Assembly (NCBI GenBank): GCA_030159075.1
Contig: BROG01000995.1
Coordinates: 86,001-150,000 of the forward strand
From: Atrina japonica
Taxonomy: Eukaryota; Mollusca; Bivalvia; Pterioida; Pinnidae
Direction of reading: 5' to 3'
DNA length: 64,000 nucleotides
Positions 1-12,420 of this stretch are shown piece after piece. Every line of letters starts with the position of its first letter. Within the stretch, counting starts at the first letter, position 1. A model generated the notes under the pieces. It did not search any database. It was not told where the DNA came from and saw only the letters and a list, made by a program, of their open reading frames with translations. The position numbers and the translations under genes were made by a program.

Positions 1-201
1 AAAAAAAGTGTATCCATTGATTTTCGCAAAAGGCATGACGCTAAGTGGTTGTCCTTTATAGTTTCTTATTTATTTTAAATGTCTGACATTTGATTTGAAG
101 CATTGGTTGTAAATAGCGCAAGCATTAAGGCATGATCACATGGTTAATTTGTATTTACATATGTGTGGATGTTCTGAGTGAGCTTCTAAACATAGTTCAG
201 T

Positions 202-402
202 ACAGTGTGACCCAACCTGAAAGACCATTCCCATGAAAGACCACCTTTCTTTTCAGATCACCTGTCTTTTCAGACCATAATCTGATAACAATCACTCGCT
301 GAAATAATCCTTTACATAAAACTTCTTTTGAGGAACCACCTGATTTGAGAGACCACATTTCAGTGGCAGATAGGGTCAGTATCTAAAGGCAGGTTCCACT
401 GT
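202..402 (+). repeat. GACCACCT-type element with inverted ends
   Basis: Starts ACAGTGTGACCCAACCTG and ends AGGTTCCACTGT; inside are irregular AAAGACCACCTTTCTTTTC, GATCACCTGTCTTTTCAGAC and GAACCACCTGATTTGAGAGA units. Confidence 0.62.
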
Positions 403-2257
403 ATTGATATCTAGTCTCATCCGTATTAAGCAGTTACCCTAGCGATATCCTGAAAGTGACCGCTTAACAAAGGTGACCTCTTAATTGAGGGTCTCAAATT
501 GTGCATAAACAGATACATGTATCACCGGGGGAAATGCTACTGATCATGTTGGTGATGACCGTAAATGTATAGAATATGTAAGTTCATATAGGTGAACACT
601 GGGTGGTGGCCACCTTGTCCTCATCTTCAGGCATTTGGTATTTGTCACCCCATACTCTGGTGACTGTCTGGTGACTGCCAGCATCCATCTATCTGGCTAT
701 CTAGTGGTTTCTGCATCCCCTTTGTTAAGTTGAGGAAATCACCTGGTACGGATGCTGCAGTCGCTTGCTGAATGTTTTTTTTAAGCAGAATGTCATGCTT
801 CAAGTTGATTTGCATAATTATACATCTAGTAAAGATGTAATCCTTTTGCAATCCTTTCAGAAACAGACCAAAGAATATATTCAGTTTTATGCACATTTAT
901 TGTTCCATATCTTATACATGTACAACAAAACATGTATATACAAGGGTAGTAGAATGTCTGAAATATTTTAGAGTGATATGAGATGTCGTAGGTGAAATGT
1001 TTTACATGTACATTTTATGTAATATTTTATCTCATATATATCCCAAAGAGACCATCTGATGGTTAGAATAACAAATGCATGCATATAATTGTAACAATCT
1101 TGATAAATGTAATCCATAATATCAGATTATTTTGTCCGCCATTATTCTGAGCATTGCAAATTAACTTTCGGTAATTTTTACGAAGATTTCCGAGTGTCCA
1201 ATAAGCACATGCTATTTGCAGTTGATATATATTCAATCTTTATTACCCTTTGCATTTATTTTTGTACATCATCATTTCATACTTAATTCAGGCAATGTTG
1301 GTCTTTTCCGTGTTTCAAAACATTCATTTCTGAAATTGTCCATGTGGCGGGTATATCGGGTTATCTCGACCCATTTTTAACTCATCCCATCGCATTCACG
1401 GCTTTCATTCTTGACACATATAAACTACCCAACTCCACTTGACATGGCGGCATGACTGTAAAATATGAGGCACACATTGTCTTCACAGTTACGGTATATT
1501 GTTTTGATTTTGGCAATGTCAGCATTCATTCCAGGGTAATAAAGATTCGAAAAAACTCTTTTAGTGACCTGATATTTTTTTTCATATACTGGTAATCATC
1601 TGATTTGCTTCAGGTATTTAAATAGCGCTGAAAAGCACATATTTTACATAATACATGTTCTTTCCAATAAAAATCATGTCCTGTATTTTTTAAAAGTAAA
1701 TATAAAACACATAAGGCTGACTGTAACATATGCGGATTGTGTCAAGAGTCGAGATTGCTGATAGACAGAATGCATTAAGTTTCGAGATCCCCTGACCGAA
1801 TTATGAATCACATTTTATATGGCAAAAGAATTTACCTGAAAGGTCATTGCATATGGAAATACAGCTGTATTTTTTTTAGGTACAGGAAAACTTTAATTCT
1901 AATAAAGCAAATAACATCAAAAAGAAGATCTTTTACAACATTTTACATGTTTGATAATGTATTTGAACACACATTTTATAACATTCTCGTCTTTCTATCA
2001 TGGGACAAAAATCATCATAATGTGACAACCTATGTGGCTTTAAGCCACCATTATGCTTAACATTTTAGTTTTGCTACATGTACCCTTTCTGTTCCAAATA
2101 ATGCCTGTTCTCTCCTCTAGAGTAGAAGACTCTGTATCAGTTTTTTTTTCATTTAGATAATTAATGAATTACCATAATCATTACCCAATAAAATAAGCAT
2201 TCATTACAAAAGGTGTGTCCTACTCCTATTCACTGTTCTAGATAATGGCATGAAAGG
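403..2257. other. No gene seen
   Basis: Unique-looking AT-rich sequence. A GACC-type fragment (GTGACCGCTTAACAAAGGTG) lies near 455-490. No exon-like frame with splice sites was recognised. Confidence 0.6.
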
Positions 2258-2477
2258 AATTTATGAGAACACCCCTGGTCAATTAACAATCGACAAAGAA
2301 CAATTTATGAGAACACCCCTGGTCAATTAACAATCGACAAAGAACAATTTATGAGAACACCCCTGATCAATTAACAATCGACAAAGAACAATTTATGAGA
2401 ACACCCCTGATCAATTAACAATTGACAAAAAACAATTTATGAGAAAACCCCTGATCAAATAACAATTGACAAAGAAC
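2258..2477 (+). repeat. 44-bp tandem repeat, 5 copies
   Basis: Unit AATTTATGAGAACACCCCTG + GTCAATTAACAATCGACAAA + GAAC; later copies carry GATC and AATTG changes. Confidence 0.95.
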
Positions 2478-3046
2478 AGTTAGTTCCACATGGGCAAACC
2501 AGTCTAGATGTCATCAATGACATGGGTACCCTAACTCAGTTAGCTGGTCTTTACTGATTAGACAACTAACATGTTGTCTTATCAAACCTTTTTGTTAATC
2601 TTAGGGGAAATATGACAAAATAAAGCATATAGAAAAATAGTCATAGAATGTAAATATTAAATGACCAATATGTTATTATATTTTCAAGTGTGATATATAT
2701 ATATGTATTAGAATTCATATACCCATGTACATGAGTTCAAAATTCTGTTTTAGATACTGAAGTTCGGCACTTGTAGAGTAAGTAAATTTCTGGCAAGTCC
2801 AATTAAGAAATTTCAAAGTCTGTGCTGAATTTTTATAATAGGTTCAATACAGTAAAATTATGCAATGCAGATGAGGCAAGTCATTGGACTTCAGGTACTT
2901 CTAAATGCCAAGTCCAAACCTGAATTAGGTATCGGGTATTTTGACTTGGGTATTTTGAACCCCTGCATGTATCATTTTCGTAATACATTGAGGTATAACT
3001 GGTTCATGTACTTTGGTAATATGATACATTAAAATGAAATGAATGC

Positions 3047-3334
3047 CTGATCAGTCGGTAAGTCCACGCTTGACTCTGGGTCGTGAGGTCGTGAGATCGA
3101 AGTCCCGCCTGAAACAGGTATCGGTTTCCTGTCTTTTCGGACTTGACAGTAAAAGCTGGAGGTCCCGTGTCACAGTAGGTGTTGGCACGTTAAAGAACCC
3201 TTTGCTCAATGGCCGTAAGTGCCGAGCATAGGCCAAAATTTTGAAGCCCTCGACCAGCATTTGGTGACGTCTCCATATGAGTGAAATATTCTCGAGTGGG
3301 ACGTTAAACAACAATAAACAAACAAACAAACATC
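3047..3334 (+). mobile_element. SINE family 1, nearly full length
   Basis: tRNA-derived head with box-B-like GTCGTGAGATCGAAGTCCCG. A conserved core (CCCGTGTCACAGTAGGTG, GGCACGTTAAAGAACCC, AATGGCCGTAAGTGCCGAGC, CATTTGGTGACGTCTCCATA) follows, and the copy ends in GGGACGTTAAACAACAATAA plus a (CAAA)n tail. It resembles metaSINE-type bivalve elements (inference). About 14 pieces occur in this window. Confidence 0.85.
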
Positions 3335-3853
3335 CATTGAATGATAAAGCAGTGACAACTTTAGACTTACATCAGATATGCTGATAAGTAATACATGTAC
3401 GTACATTCATACTGCTAGATAAGCCCAAACCACATCAAGTTTGTAAACATACGGAAACATCTGAATATATCAATTTTGTATTAAAAATCATATTTTGCCA
3501 GCGATATGTAAAGCTTTTATTGGCTTTATATATATCGTTGGTTTTGCATAATAATATTACAGTATTTTGCAAGTTATTTTATACATGTAGACTGAACATG
3601 ATATTTATATATTTACTGTTAATTAGGTAAGCAGTAGGCTACATGTCTATATATGTTTGAACACAAGTTGCCAACAAATTGAAAATTGAATGGTCATTTA
3701 CTGGGTATGGAAGGTTGGGTATAATTCTATAAGGAAAATGTTTGGGAGGAATTTAGACTGGTCGCTAAGATGAGGCGACTGTTTGATAGAGGTGACCACA
3801 TATGAAGGTTAGACTGTATATACAAAAAGCAGACCATACAGTTTATAAGAATA

Positions 3854-3944
3854 TTGACTCATCAACCCTTGAAAAACAATGGACTCTTCTGTAAATTAAT
3901 GACTTAGACCAGTCCAAATGAGTCTTTAGGGAAAAATGGGTTAA
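3854..3944 (+). mobile_element. Family-A mini-element (~90 bp, palindromic ends)
   Basis: Consensus from the copies here: TTAACTCATCAACCCCT at one end, AGGGGTGAATGAGTTAA at the other (15 of 17 positions inverted), with AACAATGGACTCTTCTGTAA and GACTTAGACCAGTCCAAATG inside. No coding capacity. TTAA at both ends would fit a piggyBac-like target duplication (inference). Confidence 0.85.
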
Positions 3945-4185
3945 GGCTACTGACTTGAGGTAGACCTACTGCCTAGTTTATGTGATGTATAAATTCTTAT
4001 GAAGTTTTAAAAATTTAAAGTTTAAACTTTACCGGTATATATTTTACAATTATTATTAACAATCCAGTAACATCACCTTATATAAGTATCTCTCATTGGC
4101 ACTTATGTTGTGGTAAAGGGCTTGATGCTTGCTGTGGGAGGAAGCTAACAGAATCCAGCTTCATGTATTACTGTAGTTCCAATAT

Positions 4186-4500
4186 TTTATGCCCCGGTCT
4201 GAAAGGTACGAAGGGAGCATCTAGCTTTTGGATCGTCCGTCCGTCTGTGCGTTTGTCTGTCCATAATTCTCTCCCACGTACATATTAAATTGCAATATTT
4301 CAAGTTTGGATTGTGATACAGTAAGCAAACTTAGACTGAAAGATCATCTTAAGGTTACACACACTTCACTGACATCACATATCCCAGAGGGGTGTAGGGT
4401 GGGGTCAAAATGTAGAACATTGCAATATTTTGAAAGCATAGACATTTGCTGGGACCGGGGGCATTTGTGTTTTACAATCATATCTTGTTGTTTCTGTAAA
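4186..4500 (+). repeat. Hairpin-headed repeat (TATGCCCC type)
   Basis: TATGCCCCGGTCTGAAAGG then GAAGGGAGCAT, followed by CGTCCGTCCGTCTGTGCGTT. Shares ACACTTCACTGACATCACAT with the copy at 8276. Confidence 0.6.
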
Positions 4501-5111
4501 AAAAGTCTCTCACTCCTGCTCTGATTCAATTTAGACCCTTTGTGTTTGTAAACATGTGTCAGTATAACTTTTGAGACATATCCAAGTATGATTTTGCCAA
4601 TAAACTAATTACACAAGGTTACATTGTTGAAATCGTTGTTTAAAAAGTTTTATGGTCGATACAAGGATCTTGCTAAACATTATGAAGTTCCCTCTCAATA
4701 ATATTAGATAGTATTCTGGAGCATAGCCAGAGACAGTGACTCCCTCTCGCTTTTCACTAAACTTGACCTCTTCACCAAACTAGACCTTTTTCACCGAATT
4801 TGACCTGTACATCGTACTAGAAAGGTTTTTCCCATGAGACATTTGTGACAGGTGTGACACGCCAGCAGGGGACACTGACTCCTTCCGGACACCAGGTCCC
4901 ATCCCGTTTGGGATTCGCAATTGGTCTTCACGTTGAGACCATTGCACATCTAATTTGCCATGTTCTAATGGACTTGAGCTTCCATTATTAATTTGTAGAA
5001 TTTTTATGCTGGTTAGAATTCGGAATCCTGATATATCGATCACTCTGATTTTTTTCCATTTTCTGAAATATCGATTTTGAACCTCGTCAATTAACCTCGT
5101 CATTAAATCAC

Positions 5112-5202
5112 TTAACTCTTCAACCCCTGGAAAACAATGGACTCTTCTGTAAATCAATGACTTAGACCAGTCCAAATGTGTCTTTAGGGGTGACTGGGTT
5201 AA
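5112..5202 (+). mobile_element. Family-A mini-element
   Basis: Nearly consensus copy with TTAA at both ends. Confidence 0.88.
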
Positions 5203-5356
5203 TGAGTGCGTTTACCATGTTGAGCAGCATTTATTAATTTGCATCATTAATCATGCATTTCTTGTCATGTAATTGTGAGAAAAAAAACTTTAAAAGACAC
5301 TCTATAATAACCCATTTTTGACATCTAAATGTGAGTGCATTAATGATTTAAATCCT

Positions 5357-5437
5357 TTAACCCCTAAATATCTAAATGGTATGCTCTTTTCTGTTGTTTA
5401 GATCAGTCTATTATAGTTTGTAGGGTTGAAAGGGTTA
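5357..5437. mobile_element. Family-A2 mini-element (relative of family A)
   Basis: TTAACCCCTAAATATCTAAA left and TAGGGTTGAAAGGGTTAA right with TTTTCTGTTGTTTAGATCAG inside. Same size and end design as family A, different middle. A second copy is at 9502. Confidence 0.7.
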
Positions 5438-5446
5438 AAGACATCC

Positions 5447-7047
5447 TGTACAGGGTGATACTGAACGAAGAACTCTAAAGAATTCCAAAAACTCTTAAGA
5501 ACTCCAGATTTTTGGGGAATTTTAGTGGGCGTTATTTAGTTTTCCTTAATTAGAATTATTGAAATCAATACAAACAACTTACCTTTATGTACTTTTATAG
5601 ACAAAAAAATTGAATTTTTAGGTCACCTGAGCTGAAAGCTCATAGTGACTTGTTGTGTTCGCTATTTGTCTTACGCGTGTCATGCTTCGTGTGTAAACTT
5701 TTTCACATTTTTTACATCTTCTCAAGAACCAGGGGGCCAATTTTTACCAAACTTGGCATATAGCATCCCTATGTGAAGCTGCATAAAGTTTGCGAATGAA
5801 AAGGGAATAGGACAAATATGGGCCCTAAATGGGGGCAAAAAAGACACAAAATTTGGTACATTTTTAAAAATCTTATTCTCATGAACCAATGATCAGATGA
5901 GTTTCCAATTTTATATGCTTGTAAAGTCAATATCTACAAAGCTTGCGAATGAAAATGAAATCTGTCCATGAACGAGCCACTAGGGGGCACTTCAGCAGAA
6001 CAGAGTACATTTGTATTACAAATTGTTTAATAACTCAAAACTGATTGACTTTTTGTATAAAAAAATATATATAATAAAGTTGTTAGGAATTATCTGAGGA
6101 TCATTTTAACAAAGTTTCAATATCATGGGGTCAAATGTCAAGGTCAAAGGCATCTAAGTAAATGGAAAATATGTATTTTTGTAAAATTTTTTTACATTTT
6201 TTACTTCTTCTCCAGAACCATTGAACCATTTTGAACCAAACTTGACAGGAAGTATGTAAGTTGATTAAGTTGATGGAGGAAAAGGGCTAGAACCAAAAAT
6301 GGCTGCCATGGCTAAATATAGAATAAATGAGTCAGCATTTTTTTTAGTTAATACATATATCTCCAAAATCATTAAAGCTAGAGAAAAATCAGCTTATCTA
6401 TAAATATTTAATTTTAGAGGAAATTGTCGAATAAAAAATGTTCAGCATGCAATGACCTACAAAAAAGTCAAAAGGAACGAAATTACCACTTTTGGGAGTT
6501 ATTTCCCCTTTTAGTGGAATTTTCATGTTTTTGACACAAAGTATAAATTTTTCGTCAAAGTTTGACATTTTCAACTTCTTTTCAAAAAAAAGCAGTGGAC
6601 TAATTTTAACCCAACTTAACTCCCTTGGGCCATTTGTATTGATTTATGATAGAAATAATATAAGTTAAGCTATTTATAGATGCACTTTCAACTTGCGTTT
6701 TCTTTGTTTTAATCAAACTCTTGTTCCATATTACTCTTAAACATTTTTGATTTTTTAAAATTTATTTATTATTGTAGTCGTTTTTTGTATGCCTACCTGT
6801 CGTTTTCTAGATATACGACAGAGTCATCATTTCAAAATGGCGTCTGCTAATGTGATTTTTGTGCACCGTAAATATAAATAAATCTGTATACACATTACTC
6901 CAGTACAACTTGTTTTATTTGGATTACCTGTGATCTAAAGATTATGATTGTGCCATATTTGCATAGATAAAATCACAAATAATCAAACTTAAGCTAGAGT
7001 TCTTTAGACTTCTTCAGAGTTCTTCATTTAGGGTAGCCACCCTGCAC
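5447..7047. mobile_element. ~1.6-kb TIR element with a nested repeat
   Basis: Left end TGTACAGGGTGATACTGAAC then GAAGAACTCTAAAGAATTCC. The right end, read on the minus strand, is TGCAGGGTGGCTACCCTAAA then GAAGAACTCTGAAGAAGTCT. These are imperfect inverted repeats of about 55 bp. No transposase ORF. The AGGTCACCTGAGC hairpin repeat starts inside it at 5620. Confidence 0.6.
5620..6600 (+). repeat. Hairpin-headed repeat (AGGTCACCTGAGC type)
   Basis: Starts with AGGTCACCTGAGC, a short loop, then GCTCATAGTGACTTG (a hairpin). A body follows with CTTCTCAAGAACCAGG, TTTTTACCAAACTTGGCA and similar blocks repeated near 6190-6260. Right edge approximate. No ORF. Confidence 0.6.
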
Positions 7048-7332
7048 ATAATTGGAAACCATACACTGCCTGTAATGGAGCACAGGAGCATTCTATTAGC
7101 CGATTTCAAGTAAAATGGATCTTGATCAGTTTAAAATGTCACACGAATTCCCATTTCAGTTGACTAGCCCCATGTCATTTATAAACAGGCAGGACTGGAG
7201 CATATTGTACGCCACATATATAACAGATATAGGAGGTAACTGACAATAATCGCCCATACACACCCTTATCATCTACATGTCAGTACATTGTATGTACACC
7301 CTTTACATAGCATAGTTTTACACACAATTACA

Positions 7333-7588
7333 GAGCCAGTCTGGTCTCTTGATCATAAGGTCTTGAGTTCTAGTCCAACCGGCGGCAGGCTGGTTTCCTG
7401 TCTATCGGATTAGACAGTAAAAATCGAGGTCCTGTGTCACAGTAGTGTCGGCATGGTAAATAACCCTCACTGCTCAATGGCCGTAAGTGCCGAGCAAAAT
7501 TTGAAAGCCTTCACCGGCATTTGGTGACATCTCCATATAAGTGAAGCCTGGTTTCTTAAGTGGGACGTTAAACAAAAATAAACAAACA
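7333..7588 (+). mobile_element. SINE family 1 copy
   Basis: Head degraded (box B GGTCTTGAGTTCTAGTCC), core and GGGACGTTAAAC tail present. Confidence 0.82.
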
Positions 7589-8031
7589 GACTGTTACAAA
7601 TATGGTAGATACCGGAAATGTTACTGTCAACAAATGTATTGGCGAATATATGTATTCACTTGAGATATTTATAGATCATAAGAATTGTTACCTACGATAT
7701 ACACTTCTGGGGCAGACTCATTGGGAGGGGGGGCATATCAGCTTTCCTACTTTTGAAAAATGTAAATAAAAACTTCTTATTTTCCTTTGCTCTTTACTAC
7801 TCATTTATAAAATAGTTTTAAACCAGACAGTTCATTGATCGGGAATTGACAAGTGACACAATGTTATAATTATTGATAATTGTAAAATATCTACCAACGT
7901 TTTACCTGGAACATCTGTCCTTTGTCTGTGACCTAGTTTTACATTGGTTATTTAATCATTCTATGAACATATATTTTGTGCTAAAGAGAAAATATAAATT
8001 AATACCTGGCTGTCACCATATGACTGAAAAA

Positions 8032-8104
8032 TTAACACATTTGGATTGGTCCAAGTCATTGGTTTACATACATGTAAATGTCCATTGTTTTTCAGGTGTT
8101 GAAT
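8032..8104 (-). mobile_element. Family-A mini-element, one end missing
   Basis: Keeps ACACATTTGGATTGGTCCAA and TCCATTGTTTTTCAGGTGTT; altered middle. Confidence 0.75.
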
Positions 8105-8275
8105 TTTTTTTTAAAAAATTTCACCACTTAAAGAGTTATCTCCCATTAAGAGATTCATCCTATGGAATATAATTGCATGTAAAGGCATATACCCAGGGTA
8201 TGTCATTTAGTTTCCTAGTGAAAAATTGTAATGCATAGATTTGGTGAAAAATTATAGGTACGGTATACAGATTTT

Positions 8276-8500
8276 TATGCCCTCGGCCTGCAAGGTCAAT
8301 GGGGCATATAGGCCTATAGTGCTCTGGGTGTCATGCTGTTTGTCTATCGTAATTATAAAGTGTAATATTTCAATTGATTGAGATCTAGTAACCAAACATG
8401 GACGGCATGTAAGTTCATCCAAGAGTTGCTCACACTTCACTGACATCACATGCCACTGGGGTTGGAAGTGGGGTTATTTGTGGTTCACAAACATATCTTG
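8276..8500 (+). repeat. Hairpin-headed repeat (TATGCCC type)
   Basis: TATGCCCTCGGCCTGCAAGG with GGGGCATATA opposite; CACACTTCACTGACATCACA shared with 4186-4500. Confidence 0.6.
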
Positions 8501-9073
8501 ATTAATAATAAATATAATGTAACAGGTGCTATTATTCCCTTATAATAAGAACACATCTGTAGGGTTCTATAATCTTTATTTTGATGAAAAGATGGTAAAT
8601 TAGGATTTTTTAAACCCTGTTTATGGAACTAGGCTATATTCACTATTCAGCATAATGTGGTGTGATACTATACATGTAGGGCTGAGGATCATATGATGTT
8701 ATAATGGGAAGATATATGTCAGGTTATTGTGGCATAGTCTAAATGTCAATGGAACTAATTCCACACAACTTCTCCAGTTAGAAGGTCATCATGTCTGCCC
8801 TTGGTGGATAATATCTTTGTTTCTAACAAAGGCTATACACTAAAAAGCGGGAACCAATTCAATTCATTTATTGGTCATTTCAAACCACTTGATTTGCTTC
8901 ACATTGTATGGAAGTGACCATACAGGTAGAATGGCCAAAGGCAATAAAACATCAATAGCTGTTGATTAAAGTGTTTTTATTAATTAATGATAAGTTGATT
9001 GTATAAAAAGGACAGGGAAATATTGGGCCTATGTACAATAAAAGTTTCTTAATGTTATGTATGGATGAGTGTG

Positions 9074-9355
9074 ATAATAATTGATGATGATGCTGATGAT
9101 AGTGATGATGATGCTGATGATAGTGATGATGATGCTGATGATTGTGATGGTGATGCTGATGATAGTGATGATGATGCTGATGATTGTGATGATGATGCTG
9201 ATGATAGTGATGATGATGCTGATGATTGTGATGGTGATACTGATGATAGTGATGATGATGCTGATGATTGTGATGGTGATACTGATGATAGTGATGATGA
9301 TGCTGATGATTGTGATGGTGAAACTGATGATAGTGATGATGATGCTGATGATCAA
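9074..9355 (+). repeat. GAT-rich 21-bp tandem repeat
   Basis: Imperfect (GATGATGATGCTGATGATAGT) type array. Frames read Asp-rich or Met/Ile-rich peptides on both strands, which is expected from the repeat and is not evidence for a gene. Confidence 0.9.
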
Positions 9356-9501
9356 GAGAGATAACTTATGAACAATTTGAAAACATCTATACAATATTAA
9401 TAAAACCACACCCTATTAGAATAAAATTTATGTTTTCTGTAAACTGAAAGAATATTTAAATATTTCCTCAGTGGGGTTAAGGGGAAGAGCATGATTACTC
9501 T

Positions 9502-9584
9502 ATTCACCCCTAAGTTTTGATATGGTATTTTCTTTTCTATTGTTTAGACCTTTCTATTGTGGTATGTAGGGGTGAAAGTGTTCA
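9502..9584. mobile_element. Family-A2 mini-element
   Basis: ATTCACCCCTAAGTTTTGAT, TTTTCTATTGTTTAGACC, TGTAGGGGTGAAAGTGTTC. Confidence 0.68.
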
Positions 9585-9741
9585 AATGGTCATGGGTGAG
9601 TGGTTACAGCGCCAAGGAAATGAACGTTCATTACCTAGAGTTCCATATTCTTGAGCTAAACAACAGTAAACAAACATAGAGTTCAAATAGCTGACCTTTT
9701 CATAATCAGCTAAACATGTTACAGATGACCTCTAAATTCAA

Positions 9742-9839
9742 TTAAACTCAACACCCCCCCCCCAAAAAAACGATGGACTCTTCTATATAGCAATGACTTA
9801 GTCCAGTCCAAATGCGCCTTTGGTTACGAATGAGTTCAA
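9742..9839 (+). mobile_element. Family-A mini-element with C/A homopolymer expansion
   Basis: The CCCCT/GAAAAA part has grown to ten C and seven A; the rest matches. Confidence 0.8.
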
Positions 9840-10192
9840 CTACAAAAAAAAATTATACCGGAAAATAGTGAAATAAATACTGAAACGGCGACCTGCAGAA
9901 ACTATCAATGGTTACAGGTAGTTTATATACGACTACTGCTGCTGCAGTGATAAACCTTATTACATATTTTACCATTATATCACAAAATATAAAAAATGAG
10001 TCTATTTGAAAGGTAATTCTACATTTTGAATATAAAACTTATTTTAATTTTACAATGGAAATTAAAAGAGTTTTATGGTTCGACTTAATTTTAATTTTCA
10101 GCAGATTGCGATGTCAGCAACTATTTTCATTAACAACGATGATAATATTTTACTCCTATTTGCATTGATAGGAATTTGTATGTTTTAATTAT

Positions 10193-10346
10193 AGGACAAG
10201 TTTGCCAGATTTCTTGCGGAAGGTCGGTGGTCTTTACCCGGGTAACCGGGGTTTCTCCTCCACTTATAAAAACTGGACGCCATCATATGACTGAAAAACT
10301 GTTGAGTATGGCGTAAAACAAAAAAAATCAAAATCAAATCAAAATT
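10193..10346 (+). mobile_element. SINE family 2, 3' part
   Basis: Shares TTTGCCAG, CTTGCGGAAGGTCGGTGGTC, TTTCTCCTCCACTTATAAAA, ACTGGACGCCATCATATGAC and GAGTATGGCGTAAAACAAAA with the complete copy at 58847. Head missing. Confidence 0.82.
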
Positions 10347-10774
10347 ATGGGACTGTGTATAACACCATGCAGTCAAAAAATACTGCAAGCCGAAGGTTGT
10401 CGGCATCTAGCTGTCATCTCGTAACGCTTTATCTGAGCTGGACGGAGGTTAGGGTGAACTTCCTGCCACGATTTTAAGCGATTTTGGGGGGGGGGGGTAA
10501 AATTAGGACCTACATGAAAAAGACCGTTGTAAATTTCCTATTAAAGTGATTTAAAAATTTAAAAATTTAAATAAATGGAAAAAGTACACAGTTGATACTT
10601 CATTCATTAACATGTTATCACCTGTAGATGCTAAAATAAAATAGACTAAAATAAATCATACCGACTTTATAAAAAGGAAAAGGTTATAAATTGAACGTTG
10701 ACCTTCTTAATTTGTATGGGGCAATGTTTAGACATATTGTTGATAATTTATTATTTAGTCTCGCAGACATTTTA

Positions 10775-10957
10775 GAGCCGACCTGGCTCAATCAGTAGCT
10801 CGCTCGACTCTTGATCCTGAGGTCGTGAGTTTGAGTACAGTCGGCGACAGGTTGGTTTCCTGTCCTGCGGATGTTCCGTGTCGCACCGGCATTTGATGAC
10901 GTCTCCGTATGAGTGAAGGATTTTTAGTGGGACGTTAAACAACAACAAACAAATAAA
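10775..10957 (+). mobile_element. SINE family 1 copy with internal deletion
   Basis: Good head with GAGCCGACCTGGCTCAATCA and box B, then a jump from the start of the core straight to GCATTTGATGACGTCTCC; the GGCACGTTAAAG block is missing. Ends in AACAACAACAAACAAA. Confidence 0.85.
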
Positions 10958-11261
10958 GGCATCTTATATCGCTGATTGTGTTGCGTGGTTATCTACCGCA
11001 ACAGTAACTTTTTTACGCATAAACTTAATTTGCATTTTTAAAACTTCCATCAGTGTCACGAGGCCTTTGACTCTAATAAAAAAAAAAGAAATCAAAGAAA
11101 GATAACTCGTACGACCTTAACACGCTCCCACGTGAAAACACAACAGTCCCGAGCTCAAGCTCAGCACATTTAGACTGATATATGTGATACTGGAATAAAT
11201 TATAACGGGAATTATTGATCATCGGATGCTTCAGCTATAGTATAGGTCTAAAGTAGCTGGA

Positions 11262-11515
11262 TTTGTTTGTTTATTGTTGTTTAACGTCCCACTCAAGAAT
11301 CTTTCACTCAAATGGAGACGTCACCAAATGCCGGTAAAGGGCTTCAAATTTTGGCCTTTGCTAGGTACCTACGTCCATTGAACAGTGAGGGTTTTTTAAC
11401 GTGCCGAAACCAACAGCGACACGGGACCTCGAGTTTTACGGTCTCATCCGAAGGACAGGAAACCAACCTGCCGCCGGCTGGACTCGAACTCACGATCAAG
11501 AGTCGAGCGCTCTCC
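11262..11515 (-). mobile_element. SINE family 1, young copy with 12-bp target duplication
   Basis: Full core and tail on the minus strand. Flanked by a perfect 12-bp direct repeat AAAGTAGCTGGA at 11250-11261 and 11516-11527, the mark of LINE-driven insertion. The head starts within the tRNA-like part (slight 5' truncation). Confidence 0.9.
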
Positions 11516-12420
11516 AAAGTAGCTGGAGAACGTAATTAAATCACGAGTACCAGTGTTAACAACGATTTTCTCTTTTAAATCCTCAATTAGAATCAATATA
11601 TCTTAGTACGATGATGACACGAAATTAAATAAAAAAAGAAAGAATAGAAATTTGCCGATTTCAAAGCATTTTCGAAATATTTCAAAGTTAAAGTATTGAA
11701 AGAGATAAGCTCGATTTCTAGATAAGCTCGGTTTCTTTACCGATTTAATTTGGCGAAGCCTGGTCTACTTCTAGAGTAACGGGTCTCACAGTGGAAGACA
11801 AAATTCATTTCCGGTATTTAAATGTCATTGAAAACAAAATTATAAGTACACACTCGTTTATTTTTTCACATATATAAATCAATCACTTCTCTGCTTCTAA
11901 ATGAATTTGTTTCAAGTCCCGTTCGAGAGCCTTCCAACTTTTATTTCTGTAACAAACTGCTTGGATTATCGAGGTCCTTCCAATTACACCCCTATACAAT
12001 ATGTGATCCTCCATGAGAAAAAGAAACTCACAACAATCAGAAAATGGAGAAACGCAACGTTGAAATTCTGCATTCATCCATTTTTTTTATTTCCAGAGCT
12101 TAACTATTATCTCCCCGTGTAATTAAATACATTAAATAAACGGAAATTTAAACATATTTTATAAAATCATTAAATTTGTATAATACAATTTCTGAAAAAC
12201 GGGAATTTTTATCCAGTTTCCTTTTCTCGACATATGCGTTCTATTACCAGACGCCATGTTTCCGTCTGTAGCAACATTCTGTCAAACTCCAAAATAAAAC
12301 AACAACAAAACAGTTCAATGTCATCTTTAATTAATTATAAATAACGTGTAATTATCTCTGGTGATATGTATAATAAACAAAATAAATAAACAAGTTGAAT
12401 TGTAATTAAATAAATGTTAT

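Noticed and set aside
4780..5175. 131-codon minus-strand frame
   Set aside because: Its start is inside a family-A mini-element; the remainder shows no recognisable domain or splice context.
9065..9364. Asp-rich 99-codon open frame
   Set aside because: It is the translation of a GAT-type tandem repeat; all neighbouring frames are also open, and there are no splice or start signals.
11883..12122. Overlapping 64- and 73-codon frames on opposite strands
   Set aside because: Both look moderately protein-like but neither has a recognisable family or clear splice sites, and they exclude each other. Left unassigned.
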